Below are positions 27,423-35,674 of a stretch of 64,000 nt of DNA, one piece after another. The notes under the pieces were generated by a model that worked only from the letters and a program-made list of their open reading frames with translations, did not search any database and was not told the origin of the DNA. The stretch's first letter is position 1. Each line of letters opens with the position of its first letter. The position numbers were made by a program, and so were the translations under genes. This DNA is from Asbonarchaeum sp964517675 (lineage in GTDB: Archaea > Nanohalarchaeota > Nanosalinia > Nanosalinales > Nanoanaerosalinaceae): contig CAZFEL010000002.1 of the NCBI GenBank assembly GCA_964517675.1, positions 278,602 to 342,601 of the forward strand, written 5' to 3'.

Positions 27423-27971
27423 ATGACCTCCCGCAAAGCGACAGGGATAGACGGCCTTGATGAGCTGATCGAAGGTGGACTACCGGAGAACTCGGTCACA
27501 CTTGTCTCTGGAGGTGCAGGAACCGGAAAGACACTGTTCTGCTGTCAGTACCTGTGGGAAGGAATCCAGAACGGTGAGAACGGGTTGTTCATCACGATGG
27601 AGGAAGACGTCGATGACATCCTGGAGGATGCCAAGGAGTTCGGCTGGGAGTTCTCGGACTACCAGGACGATGGCCGGTTCGATATCACGTTCATGAACCC
27701 GTTCTCGATCGATTCGGGCTTCGACGATCACATCCGCAAGGAGATCGAGGACGTCGATGCTGACCGCGTCGTGATCGATTCGACCTCCGTCATGGGCATG
27801 TACACCGATGACGAGGGCGACATCCGCCGGCAGCTGTACGAGCTGATCAAGGAGCTGAAACGATCGGGCGTCACGACGATCCTGACCGCAGAGATCCCGA
27901 AGAAGGACGAATCCGCGATCTCACCGTCCTTGTACGGCACCACGACCCCATCGACCTCCGGTGATGTGTAG
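27423..27971 (+). CDS. KaiC-family ATPase, C-terminally truncated (KaiC-3)
   Basis: The 182 residues are close in sequence to KaiC-1: Walker A GGAGTGKT, Walker B RVVIDSTSVM. Homology ends at TAEIPKKDESAIS (near 27930), where the relatives continue with RYGVxEFVADGV and the KMRRTDH block. Instead there are 14 unrelated residues and a stop, so the last 50-60 residues are missing. This may be a pseudogene or a deliberately shortened partner. A TATA box (gcttataag, 27390-27398) still precedes it. A minus-strand frame with its own promoter overlaps its 3' half. Confidence 0.75.
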   Translation: MTSRKATGIDGLDELIEGGLPENSVTLVSGGAGTGKTLFCCQYLWEGIQNGENGLFITMEEDVDDILEDAKEFGWEFSDYQDDGRFDITFMNPFSIDSGFDDHIRKEIEDVDADRVVIDSTSVMGMYTDDEGDIRRQLYELIKELKRSGVTTILTAEIPKKDESAISPSLYGTTTPSTSGDV

Positions 27972-28057
27972 ATGTCCAGCAGCGACCGCTCCTCGAGCTC
28001 TGGCTTCAGCTCGTCCAGGGACATCTCGTAGTATCCTTCGACATCCGGAGTTGGCAT
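27728..28057 (-). CDS. Hypothetical ORF antisense to KaiC-3 3' end
   Basis: The first 28 residues (starting MPTPDVEGYYEMSLDELK) are unique and look protein-like. From about 27971 on, the frame runs antisense to the truncated KaiC gene and becomes Ser/Arg-rich, like a shadow frame. It has a correctly placed TATA-like element (gatatttagg on the minus strand, near 28085) for a leaderless ATG at 28057. It probably reflects a recombination junction joining the 5' end of another gene to the broken KaiC gene. No function can be assigned. Confidence 0.35.
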   Translation of the reverse strand: MPTPDVEGYYEMSLDELKPELEERSLLDIYTSPEVDGVVVPYKDGEIADSSFFGISAVRIVVTPDRFSSLISSYSCRRMSPSSSVYMPMTEVESITTRSASTSSISLRM

Positions 28058-28183
28058 GAATCAGTATTGGGGCCGGTATCCTAAATATCTTTCGAAACGT
28101 CGTCACCCGGAAGTGACACCTAGGCGTCTGTGGCTCCGTCACCAACCTATTTAACTGGAAAACCGTAACATCCAACCGGAGCG

Positions 28184-30139
28184 ATGGTGCTGGATTCTCT
28201 GAAGAAACAGTTCGGTAACCTGACCGGAGGCAAGGAAGAGGAAAACGAGGAAGGCTCGTTCACTATCCAGAGTGCCTCCGAGAACCTCGTCGTCATCCCG
28301 GAGGAAGGCGACGTGCGGGAGACGGATGTCAGATACTCCCTGCTAGCACCGTTCGCGGACGCCCACGTGACGTGGGACGACGAGCAGGAGGAGCTCGTCT
28401 ACAACATCGAGGAGCCAAAGCTCAACGCCAGGGAAGAGAAGCTATTCAACGATATCAAGGACGCGCTCGAGCAGAAGATCGAGGTATCGCTCAAAGAGCT
28501 CGATACGACCGACAAGGTGGTCGATTACCTGGGCAGCAAGATCGAGGAGGTCACCACGGAGCTCGGTATCAAGCTGGACGAGCAGGAACGCACGAAGATC
28601 ATGTACTTCATCTACAGGAACTTCGCAGGGCTCAACGAGATCGAGCCGCTGATGCATGACCCGTACATCGAGGACATCGGCTGCTCGGGGACAGGCATCC
28701 CGGTGTTCATCGTCCACTCCAAGTTCGGCTCCATCAAGACCAACCTCGTCTTCGAGGACCAGGACAACCTCAAGAACCTCGTCGTCAAGCTCGCCGAGCG
28801 CTGTGGCAAGTACGTCTCCTACGCCCAGCCACTGCTCGACGGCGCCCTCCCCGACGGGTCCCGTGTCAACGCCAGTCTGACGAAAGACGTCACAACCAAG
28901 GGACCGACGTTTTCCATCCGTAAGTTCCAGGAGACACCGTACTCGGCGGTCGATCTCATCGACCTCGGGACGGCCAACTACGAGATCATGGCGTACTTCT
29001 GGATGGTGCTTGAATACCAGAAATCCATCCTGATCAGCGGCGGGACCGCGACCGGCAAGACGACGTTCCTCAACTCCGTCGTAACGTTCATACCCCCCGC
29101 CCAGAAGATCGTATCGATCGAGGACACACGCGAGCTCCAGCTCCCCCACGAGAACTGGATTCCCTCCGTCGCACGGAGCGGGTTCGGTGCCCGGGACGAT
29201 GATTCGAAAGACATCGGCATGTACCGGCTGCTCAAGGAGAGCTTCCGACAGAACCCCGACTATGTGGTCGTCGGAGAGGTCCGTGGCGAAGAGGCATCCG
29301 TCCTGTTCCAGGGGATGTCATCCGGCCACCCGTCGATGGGCACGATCCACGCATCAAGCCCCGGGGATGTCGTCAAGCGGCTCACGACGCCGCCGATCAA
29401 TCTTTCCCCGTCCCTCGTGGAGACCCTCGATCTCATCGTCATCATGACACGTGCACGGCAGTACGGCGAGAACGCGCGGCGTGTCAAAGGGGTCTATGAG
29501 GTCGAGACGATCACGCCGGAAGGCAGCCCGCGGACCAACGAGTACATCTCCTGGACACCGGTCGATGACACCTACAGCTTCAAGAACGAATCCACCCTCC
29601 TCAGCGAAGTCAAACAGCAGTTCGGGTATACGCAGGACGAACTCGAAGAGGAACTCGAGAACAGGCGCAGGATCCTCGAGTGGATGCACGATAACGGATA
29701 CTCCAACTTCGCCGATGTCGCACGGATCGTATCAGAATACTACAAGGACAAGGAAAGCGTCCTCGAGGCCATCGAGCACGATGAAGAGATTGGGATGGAC
29801 GATTTCATGTTCTCCGATCCATCAGAAGACATGCAGATGTCAGCAAGCCTCGAGAGCGCTCAGCAGGAGCTCGTCGATGAGAAAGCCGAATCAGAGGCCG
29901 CCAAAGAGCTCCACAGGAAGAAAGACGCCGTTGAAGACGAAACGGAGGAACAGACCGGCATGGGACAGGGCCGCCCCGATACGGACGAGACGACCGACGA
30001 AGAGCCAGACGAACCCGATCAGCAGACACCGCCCAGCAAGGACGCCCCGAAGGAGGCCGGTGACGAGGAGACCGGGAAAGATCCCGAGAACCTGTTCGGT
30101 GACGCCGACGACGTCGATGAGAACCCCTTCGGGGACTAG
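28184..30139 (+). CDS. Type IV pilus/archaellum-type secretion ATPase
   Basis: A 651-residue hexameric ATPase of the VirB11/TadA/ArlI superfamily. An N-terminal domain of about 230 residues precedes the motor core: Walker A SGGTATGKT, the aspartate box IVSIEDTRELQLPHENW, Walker B VVVGEVRGEEA, and the His box GHPSMGTIHAS. The last 130 residues form an acidic, Glu/Asp/Pro-rich tail ending in NLFGDADDVDENPFGD, which is not typical of the family. Leaderless ATG with TATA ctatttaac (28145-28153). Two membrane platform genes and a prepilin lie downstream, so it should power assembly of a filament. Confidence 0.92.
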   Translation: MVLDSLKKQFGNLTGGKEEENEEGSFTIQSASENLVVIPEEGDVRETDVRYSLLAPFADAHVTWDDEQEELVYNIEEPKLNAREEKLFNDIKDALEQKIEVSLKELDTTDKVVDYLGSKIEEVTTELGIKLDEQERTKIMYFIYRNFAGLNEIEPLMHDPYIEDIGCSGTGIPVFIVHSKFGSIKTNLVFEDQDNLKNLVVKLAERCGKYVSYAQPLLDGALPDGSRVNASLTKDVTTKGPTFSIRKFQETPYSAVDLIDLGTANYEIMAYFWMVLEYQKSILISGGTATGKTTFLNSVVTFIPPAQKIVSIEDTRELQLPHENWIPSVARSGFGARDDDSKDIGMYRLLKESFRQNPDYVVVGEVRGEEASVLFQGMSSGHPSMGTIHASSPGDVVKRLTTPPINLSPSLVETLDLIVIMTRARQYGENARRVKGVYEVETITPEGSPRTNEYISWTPVDDTYSFKNESTLLSEVKQQFGYTQDELEEELENRRRILEWMHDNGYSNFADVARIVSEYYKDKESVLEAIEHDEEIGMDDFMFSDPSEDMQMSASLESAQQELVDEKAESEAAKELHRKKDAVEDETEEQTGMGQGRPDTDETTDEEPDEPDQQTPPSKDAPKEAGDEETGKDPENLFGDADDVDENPFGD

Positions 30140-30648
30140 GTGCGACGGGCGCGGAACTCGCAGTGATCGTTCCCCTGCGCGCAGCAGGTTATCTCGTTCA
30201 CGACGTACTTCTCACCGGTAAACGACTTGAGCGCTCCGGCCAGGAATCCCGCGATGAAGAAACACGCCGGCTTGCCGGCCTCAGGACCGTTGTAGGTGAA
30301 AGCACTCTCGTACAGCGACAGACGGGAATCCTCCTCATCGAGCTCATCGACCTCGAGACGGCCGAGATCGAGGTGCTCGAACAGCTCACCTGTGACCGCG
30401 AACACGTCCTCGAAGGAGTCTGGATCCATGTCGATCCGCTGTGCGTACTTTGAGCCCGCAAAATACATCAGCTGCTGTGAACCGATCGATACGGACTGCA
30501 GCGAGTACACGAGCTGGCGGAGGAGCTGTACATCCACCGTGTCCGGGAACTCATCCCGGAGTCCGTCCGTTTCCTCTCCTTCAACTGTCTTTGTGTCCTT
30601 GTCCGCCAGTTCACCGAGTGCTGTCTCGAAATCCATCTTATCCCTCAA
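30136..30648 (-). CDS. V4R-domain protein
   Basis: The 170-residue protein has a C-terminal V4R (4-vinyl reductase) domain: GEKYVVNEITCCAQGNDHCEF, with the conserved Cys...G...C pattern, and the hydrophobic AGFLAGALKSF helix before it. V4R domains are small-molecule or metal sensors in signalling proteins. It is the last gene of a four-gene operon, KaiC then two 3-TM proteins then V4R, with overlapping ends. Its 3' end overlaps the secretion ATPase by 4 bp, converging. It is likely the sensory input of this KaiC module. Confidence 0.82.
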   Translation of the reverse strand: MRDKMDFETALGELADKDTKTVEGEETDGLRDEFPDTVDVQLLRQLVYSLQSVSIGSQQLMYFAGSKYAQRIDMDPDSFEDVFAVTGELFEHLDLGRLEVDELDEEDSRLSLYESAFTYNGPEAGKPACFFIAGFLAGALKSFTGEKYVVNEITCCAQGNDHCEFRARRT

Positions 30649-30934
30649 GGTCGCGGTAGACCGTCAGCAGGACCTGGAAGACCAGGAGATTGCCGACGGC
30701 GAAGTACAGGTTGAACGTGTTGAACACGAGCGTACGCGGATCTGAGACAAAGACGAGCTCGATCAGCGATGACGTCGCGATCATAGCCATCCCCGTGCCC
30801 AGCAACATCCAGCTGCGAGGATGTTCACCGATCATCCGCGTCTCCGAGAGTATCTTGAACAGGTAAAACAGGAACAAGATCCCGAACGTCGCCGCGACCG
30901 CATACAGTATCGTCAGGACCGAGAACTGTATCAT
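30638..30934 (-). CDS. Small 3-TM membrane protein, KaiC operon (B)
   Basis: A 98-residue protein with three membrane helices. Its pattern, first helix then a short basic loop with PRSWMLLGTGMAMI, then two further helices and a YRDLEG C-terminus, is shared with the gene just upstream (PRAWSLMAFGLAMI) and more loosely with 3591-3899. The start ATG overlaps the stop of the previous gene (ATGA), and its end overlaps the V4R gene start. I do not know a named family. It could form a hetero-oligomeric membrane sensor with its paralogue. Confidence 0.78.
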   Translation of the reverse strand: MIQFSVLTILYAVAATFGILFLFYLFKILSETRMIGEHPRSWMLLGTGMAMIATSSLIELVFVSDPRTLVFNTFNLYFAVGNLLVFQVLLTVYRDLEG

Positions 30935-31227
30935 ACCGATATCACCTCATGGACCTCCTTCGCACCGAAGAACAGTCCCGCGAACCCGACGATCCCGGTC
31001 ATCGCAGAGAAATGATGCATCAGGGACAACCGGAGCACAGGGTTGACCCACAGGAGCAGGTTCATCGACAGGTGGATGACGATCATCGCCAGCCCGAAGG
31101 CCATCAGCGACCAGGCACGCGGTGCCTCGGCCACGGGAGTGACCTGTGAGAAGATCTTGATCATCAGGAAGATATTCCCCGTCGCGATCAGAAGCGAGAC
31201 GGTGTTCAACAGGAGGGCAAAATTCAC
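30931..31227 (-). CDS. Small 3-TM membrane protein, KaiC operon (A)
   Basis: A 98-residue protein with three membrane helices, paralogous in layout to the next gene. The second helix begins with the shared motif PRAWSLMAFGLAMIV. The C-terminus is GAKEVHEVISV. It starts at a GTG directly after the KaiC-4 stop and is coupled to the following gene by a 4-base overlap. Three-TM proteins of this size next to KaiC and V4R genes suggest a membrane sensing unit; this is inference. Confidence 0.78.
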   Translation of the reverse strand: MNFALLLNTVSLLIATGNIFLMIKIFSQVTPVAEAPRAWSLMAFGLAMIVIHLSMNLLLWVNPVLRLSLMHHFSAMTGIVGFAGLFFGAKEVHEVISV

Positions 31228-31917
31228 CTAGACCACCTTCAGGCCGTCGTCATCGATCTCGAACTCGTGCCAGTCCCTGTTGTGTGATGTTTTCTTCATC
31301 CGCGAGACCGACAGGTACCTGTCCTCTTCCTCCATCTTGAACCGGATCACGCCGTCAGCCACGTAGTTCAGCGTGGAGATATCCTCCTCATCCTGGACAC
31401 CTTCCTCGACCGTCAGCAGGAGCACGCCATCGCTGGCCTTGGCCTTCGCACTGACGACCTGGAGGAACTTGACGGCGGACGACGTATCGGTGTACAGGAT
31501 CAGCGTCGAGACGGAATCGATCACCATCCGCTTTTTGACATCCCCGATATCTCGCAAGGCATCGGTCAGGGTCATGTTGATCTGGTTGAGGTCCGAAGGT
31601 CCCTGTATCGTGTACGTGCCCTCGACCTCCTCACCGAGTCGCCAGGAGTACGCATCCAGGAACAGGAACGAGTCCTCATGCTCCTCGAAATCCCAGCCGA
31701 ATGACTGGGCATTCGCGAGGACATCATCGGGAGCGTCATCAAGTGCGATGAACAGACCTCCCTGCTCGTCCTCGAGTCCCTTGTCCAGGAACTGGGAGCA
31801 GAACGTCGACTTGCCGACACCGGGAGCACCGCGGAGCAGGATCGTCGATCCCTCGGGGAATCCTTCCTCAAGGATCTCATCCAGCCCCGGAATCCCTGTT
31901 TCCTCACGATCTGTCAT
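31228..31917 (-). CDS. KaiC-family ATPase heading the V4R operon (KaiC-4)
   Basis: The 229 residues begin at the ATG for MTDREETGIPGLDEILEEG; earlier in-frame codons would add non-homologous residues. Walker A is GAPGVGKST, Walker B is RMVIDSVSTLILY, and the C-terminal block is RMKKTSHNRDWHEF, a divergent version of KMRRTDH. It is the first gene of the operon with the two 3-TM proteins and the V4R protein. It is divergent from KaiC-5, with about 160 bp between them holding both promoters. Confidence 0.9.
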   Translation of the reverse strand: MTDREETGIPGLDEILEEGFPEGSTILLRGAPGVGKSTFCSQFLDKGLEDEQGGLFIALDDAPDDVLANAQSFGWDFEEHEDSFLFLDAYSWRLGEEVEGTYTIQGPSDLNQINMTLTDALRDIGDVKKRMVIDSVSTLILYTDTSSAVKFLQVVSAKAKASDGVLLLTVEEGVQDEEDISTLNYVADGVIRFKMEEEDRYLSVSRMKKTSHNRDWHEFEIDDDGLKVV

Positions 31918-32078
31918 GCACGCCGGCCCTCCTGTACTCCCTGCTTCCGGCTGGAGCGCATATATTACTTGTGGTTCAGTACATCGATCGGCAGGCGACC
32001 TCCCGGGAAAGCGGCACGGCACCTGCTGACGGCAAAGTTATTTATTACCAGAGCAAGCAATGACTCACAGATGTATCT

Positions 32079-32807
32079 ATGAAGGACGGCGAGAAAGTAA
32101 GAACGGGTATCGAAGGGCTCGACGATCTTCTCAATGGAGGAATCCCCGACAACCACTCGGTTTTTCTTGCAGGCCCGGCGGGATCTGGTAAGACGACGTT
32201 CTGTCTCGAGTACCTGTACAAGGGCGCCGCCAAGTACGGTGACAAGGGTCTGTATGTCTCCTTCGAGGAGACGAAAGAACAGATCGTCGAGGATCTGCCG
32301 TTCGACTGGGACCTGAAGAAATACATGAAAAACGGCGACATCAACGTCGTCAAGTACGACCCCTACCAGTACGAGGATATCATCGACCTGATCCGGAGCT
32401 CGGTCAAGGAGAACGAGGCCAAGAGGGTTGTCGTCGACTCGCTGACCGCCCTCAGTCTCTATATCGACAATATCAAGGACGTGCGCAAGCTCATCCTCGA
32501 TATGAACGAGCAGCTCCGTAAGCTCGGCTGTACGACGATCTACACCGGCGAGATCACGGCAGGCAGCCCGGACGAGATCTCGCGGTACGGCGTCGAGGAG
32601 TTCATCGCCGACGGGGTCATCACCCTGATGCTCTCACAGGACGGTGCCGAGCTGACCAACCGTGTCCTCATCCGGAAGATGCGAGGCACGGATCATGACA
32701 AAAAGATTCACCCCTTCAAGTACGAGAACGGGGGCCTCAAGATCTACGCGAAAGAGGAAGCCTTCGAATCAGGCGGGAACGGTTCCAGAAACGATGAACC
32801 ATTCTGA
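32079..32807 (+). CDS. KaiC-family ATPase upstream of pilus platform genes (KaiC-5)
   Basis: The 242 residues contain a single KaiC/ArlH-type domain: Walker A GPAGSGKTT, Walker B RVVVDSLTALSLY, EISRYGVEEFIADGV, and the KMRGTDHDKKIHPF block. It is followed after 11 bp by the first TadC/ArlJ-like gene. That is the same arrangement as arlH beside arlI/arlJ in archaellum loci, so it is the best candidate for an ArlH-like regulatory partner of the secretion ATPase. TATA-like ttatttatt lies at 32038-32046. Confidence 0.9.
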   Translation: MKDGEKVRTGIEGLDDLLNGGIPDNHSVFLAGPAGSGKTTFCLEYLYKGAAKYGDKGLYVSFEETKEQIVEDLPFDWDLKKYMKNGDINVVKYDPYQYEDIIDLIRSSVKENEAKRVVVDSLTALSLYIDNIKDVRKLILDMNEQLRKLGCTTIYTGEITAGSPDEISRYGVEEFIADGVITLMLSQDGAELTNRVLIRKMRGTDHDKKIHPFKYENGGLKIYAKEEAFESGGNGSRNDEPF

Positions 32808-32818
32808 CCCACAGAAAC

Positions 32819-33760
32819 ATGAGCAATGGAGAAGACGAGCAACACTTCAGTCGAGAGGGCGACGGCACCCTCCAGCGGGTCCTTGACGCCGACACCTTCG
32901 CGGGACTAGCCAACGCCCTGTTCGGCAACGTCGTGGACCAGTACGGAGACCAGTTCTACGAGATACGCGACCACCTCGATCAGGCCAACATCAACGTCCT
33001 GTTCCGTACATACGTCTCCCAGATGCTGCTTGCCTCGGTCCTGGCCTTCATAACAGGCTTTTTCGCCATCGGCGCCGCCATCTTCATCCTCCGGCCGAAC
33101 CTGTTTCTCACCGCCGTCCTCATCCTCACCGTCCCCGGCATCCTCGCTATCATGGTCTTCGTCGGCATGTGGTTCTATCCATCGCAACGGGCGTCCAGCA
33201 GAGCGACCGCCATCGAGAACGATCTCCCATTCGCACTCAACCAGATGTCAGCAGTCGCCTCATCCGGCATCCCTCCATCAGCCATGTTCAAGCTCCTCAT
33301 CAACTTCGAGGAGTACGACGAGATATCCCGGGAGGCCGAGAAGATAATCAACAAGATCGAGATCTTCGGTGAAGACATCACCACGGCCATGCGCGAGGTA
33401 GCCCAGACCAGCCCATCTGACGAGTTCAAGGAGATGCTGTACGGGATGCTCTCGACCATCGAGACGGGAGGAAACCTTGAAGACTTCCTCGACGAGCAGG
33501 CAGAATCAGCCCTGTTCGACTACCGCCTCAGGCGGGAGAAAAAGATCGAACAGCTGTCCACCTTCGCCAGCTTCTACACGGCACTGCTGGTCGCCGCTCC
33601 ACTGTTCCTCATCGCCGTCCTCTCGGTCATGAACCTCATCGGCGGGGACCTGTTCGGGTTCCGCATCGAACAGCTGATGAACCTGGGCGTCTATGTCGTC
33701 ATCCCCGGCCTCAACACACTGTTCATCATCGTCCTCTCGATCGCGGTGGGTGATATGTGA
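32819..33760 (+). CDS. TadC/ArlJ-like membrane platform protein 1
   Basis: A 313-residue T2SSF-domain protein. A cytoplasmic N-terminus and two close membrane helices (about 65-120) are followed by the cytoplasmic helical domain (LPFALNQMSAVASSGIPPSAMF, then EIFGEDITTAMREVAQTSP and EMLYGMLSTIETGGNLEDFL) and C-terminal membrane helices. The GG-N motif (STIETGGNLEDFLDEQA) is the family hallmark. It is co-operonic with KaiC-5 and overlaps the second platform gene by one base. It is probably the inner-membrane base of a filament. Confidence 0.88.
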   Translation: MSNGEDEQHFSREGDGTLQRVLDADTFAGLANALFGNVVDQYGDQFYEIRDHLDQANINVLFRTYVSQMLLASVLAFITGFFAIGAAIFILRPNLFLTAVLILTVPGILAIMVFVGMWFYPSQRASSRATAIENDLPFALNQMSAVASSGIPPSAMFKLLINFEEYDEISREAEKIINKIEIFGEDITTAMREVAQTSPSDEFKEMLYGMLSTIETGGNLEDFLDEQAESALFDYRLRREKKIEQLSTFASFYTALLVAAPLFLIAVLSVMNLIGGDLFGFRIEQLMNLGVYVVIPGLNTLFIIVLSIAVGDM

Positions 33761-34986
33761 TGGTAGGGGCCAGCTCGATGCGACGGTACTACAGGAACCA
33801 CCGACGAGAGATCCTCATCATCCTCGCATCCTTCATCATCGGATCGGTCGTCATCGGAGCGAACGCCCTCAACTACAACAACCAGACACAGATATACAGC
33901 ATCAGCGAGGACGAGGCCAGCACCGAGTTCCTCAACATCAGGGAGAGCAAGCCACTCCGGCTCCAGTTCCCCGTCCAGAATCCCAGGGGCCTGGATAACC
34001 TCCAGATACGCGTCGTGTTCGCCCGGGCAGACCAGAGTTCGACGTTCAGGGCCACACTGAACGGCCAGCCGCTCGGATCCGATGATGGCACGATCACAGG
34101 CGTCACCGATGGCTCCGTCCAGACGTTCTCCCCCGATACCGGGAACCTCACGCAGGTCAACGAGGTCGTCATCAGCGGAGAATTCACCGTGGCCGCCGAC
34201 GCCCAGATCGAGAGCGTCAGGGTCACAGGGTACAGCTCGGTCCAGCGTATCACCTTCCTGTTCATCAACCTCTTCGGTATCATCCTGGTGCTGGGACCGA
34301 TCCTGACGATCCGGTACTACCAGTTCGCCATCAGGGGCGAGTACGAGGACAGGTTCCCGGACTTCCTGCGGGACATTGTCGAAGGCGTCCGGTCCGGGAT
34401 GTCACTGCCCCAGTCGATCCAGAACGCGGCCGGTAACGACTACGGGCGTCTCTCACCGAAGGTCAACGCGATGAGCGCCAAGCTCGAGTGGGGTATCCCG
34501 TTCGATAAGGTCCTCAGCGACTTCGCGGAGCAGACCGACTCACAGATCATCCGGCGGGCCGTCAACACCATCATCCAGACGTACGAATCCGGTGGGAACG
34601 TCTCCGAGGTCCTCGAGACCGTCGGCAAGAACATCAAAGAGATCAAACAGCTCGAACGCGAGCGGGAATCGGAGCTGTACGGCGAGGTCCTGACCGGCTA
34701 CCTTGTCTATTTCATCTTCATCGGCGTCCTCATCGCCCTCATCAACTACCTCGTCCCGGCACTCAGCTTCTCAGGGGATATCGGACCGCTCTCCGGGGGT
34801 GGCGGCCAGAGCACATCAGCCCTCATCAACCAGTACCGCCCTATCTTCCGTAACCTCGTTGTCATCCAGGCAGTCTTTTCAGGACTCGTCATCGGTAAAC
34901 TCAGCGAAGGAGAGCTCCGTGCCGGGGCAAAACACGTCGCAGTACTCCTTGCGGCCGGATACACGCTGTCCGTCCTGTTCATGTGA
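33760..34986 (+). CDS. TadC/ArlJ-like membrane platform protein 2
   Basis: A 408-residue second T2SSF-domain protein. Unlike its neighbour it has an extracytoplasmic beta-rich domain of about 130 residues between the first membrane helix (REILIILASFIIGSVVIGAN) and the second. The cytoplasmic domain (FPDFLRDIVEGVRSGMSLPQS, then IQTYESGGNVSEVLETV) and four further C-terminal helices follow. The ATG overlaps the previous stop (TGATG); an in-frame GTG lies 3 bases earlier. Two unequal platform proteins suggest a heterodimeric base, as in TadB/TadC. Confidence 0.88.
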   Translation: MVGASSMRRYYRNHRREILIILASFIIGSVVIGANALNYNNQTQIYSISEDEASTEFLNIRESKPLRLQFPVQNPRGLDNLQIRVVFARADQSSTFRATLNGQPLGSDDGTITGVTDGSVQTFSPDTGNLTQVNEVVISGEFTVAADAQIESVRVTGYSSVQRITFLFINLFGIILVLGPILTIRYYQFAIRGEYEDRFPDFLRDIVEGVRSGMSLPQSIQNAAGNDYGRLSPKVNAMSAKLEWGIPFDKVLSDFAEQTDSQIIRRAVNTIIQTYESGGNVSEVLETVGKNIKEIKQLERERESELYGEVLTGYLVYFIFIGVLIALINYLVPALSFSGDIGPLSGGGGQSTSALINQYRPIFRNLVVIQAVFSGLVIGKLSEGELRAGAKHVAVLLAAGYTLSVLFM

Positions 34987-35048
34987 GAGCGATACGCGAT
35001 GATGCTCATGACCGGTACTACAGACACCCCCACAGACGACCGTGAAAA

Positions 35049-35058
35049 GGTTTATATA
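35049..35058 (+). promoter_or_regulatory. Strong TATA box of the prepilin gene
   Basis: The sequence gtttatatac is a near-ideal archaeal TATA box. It lies about 75 bp upstream of the prepilin ATG, so the message has a leader. That leader includes a Shine-Dalgarno sequence (ggagga, near 35121). Confidence 0.65.
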
Positions 35059-35132
35059 CAGAGCTCTCAAAAACACTCTCCTAGGCGCGTTACCCGCGCC
35101 ACATCCCTCGTTACAACACGGAGGAACAACTC

Positions 35133-35582
35133 ATGAAGCGCAACGGAATCTCCCCCCTCATCGCAGCGGTTCTACTCATCGCATTCACCATGGCTGTCGC
35201 CGCCATCCTGACAGCATGGGTCACAACCTTCACACAGGAGACCACGACCGAGGTGGGCGACAAAGGCCAGGAGCAGATCGAATGCTCGTTCGCAGGCCTT
35301 TCTATCTACGATGCAGTATACACATCATCGGATGACTCGCTGACCGTTGCGATCGCCAACACAGGCACGCGTGACCTGAGTGACGGTGTCAGCGTCGTGC
35401 TCAGCTACGCCGACGGGACCGTCGAGAGCACCAACATGACCGGGCTCAACACGGGTGAGGTCGACTCCGTCACCTTCAGCACGCTCGGCATCGCCGACAC
35501 ATCGGAGCTGTCCGAGGTCCGTGCAGCATCGACAGGCTGTCCGCAGGTCACCGACCAGCAGTCGGAGTTCGAATCCAACTGA
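35133..35582 (+). CDS. Archaeal type IV prepilin
   Basis: The 149 residues have the class III signal of archaeal pilins (MKRNGISPLIAAVLLIAFTM). A short basic leader ends in Gly, with predicted processing before ISPLIA, then the hydrophobic helix that forms the filament core. The remaining part is acidic, Ser/Thr-rich and beta-like, with a Cys pair (Cys near 51 and 138) that could be a disulfide. It is the probable substrate of the ATPase and platform proteins upstream. It is one of the few leadered genes here, with a strong ribosome-binding site, consistent with high expression. Confidence 0.88.
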   Translation: MKRNGISPLIAAVLLIAFTMAVAAILTAWVTTFTQETTTEVGDKGQEQIECSFAGLSIYDAVYTSSDDSLTVAIANTGTRDLSDGVSVVLSYADGTVESTNMTGLNTGEVDSVTFSTLGIADTSELSEVRAASTGCPQVTDQQSEFESN

Positions 35583-35674
35583 GGGGCCGCGTAAGAACGG
35601 TCCTCTCCATACCTCCTTTCTTCCCGGCACCACCTCCTGTACTTTCTTAAATATCAGGACCGAAGGGTTGAGCG

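Noticed and set aside
28184..35582. A standard archaellum operon
   Set aside because: ATPase, platform and pilin are present, but archaellins and ArlC-G are not, and there are two platform proteins. A type IV pilus-like system fits better.
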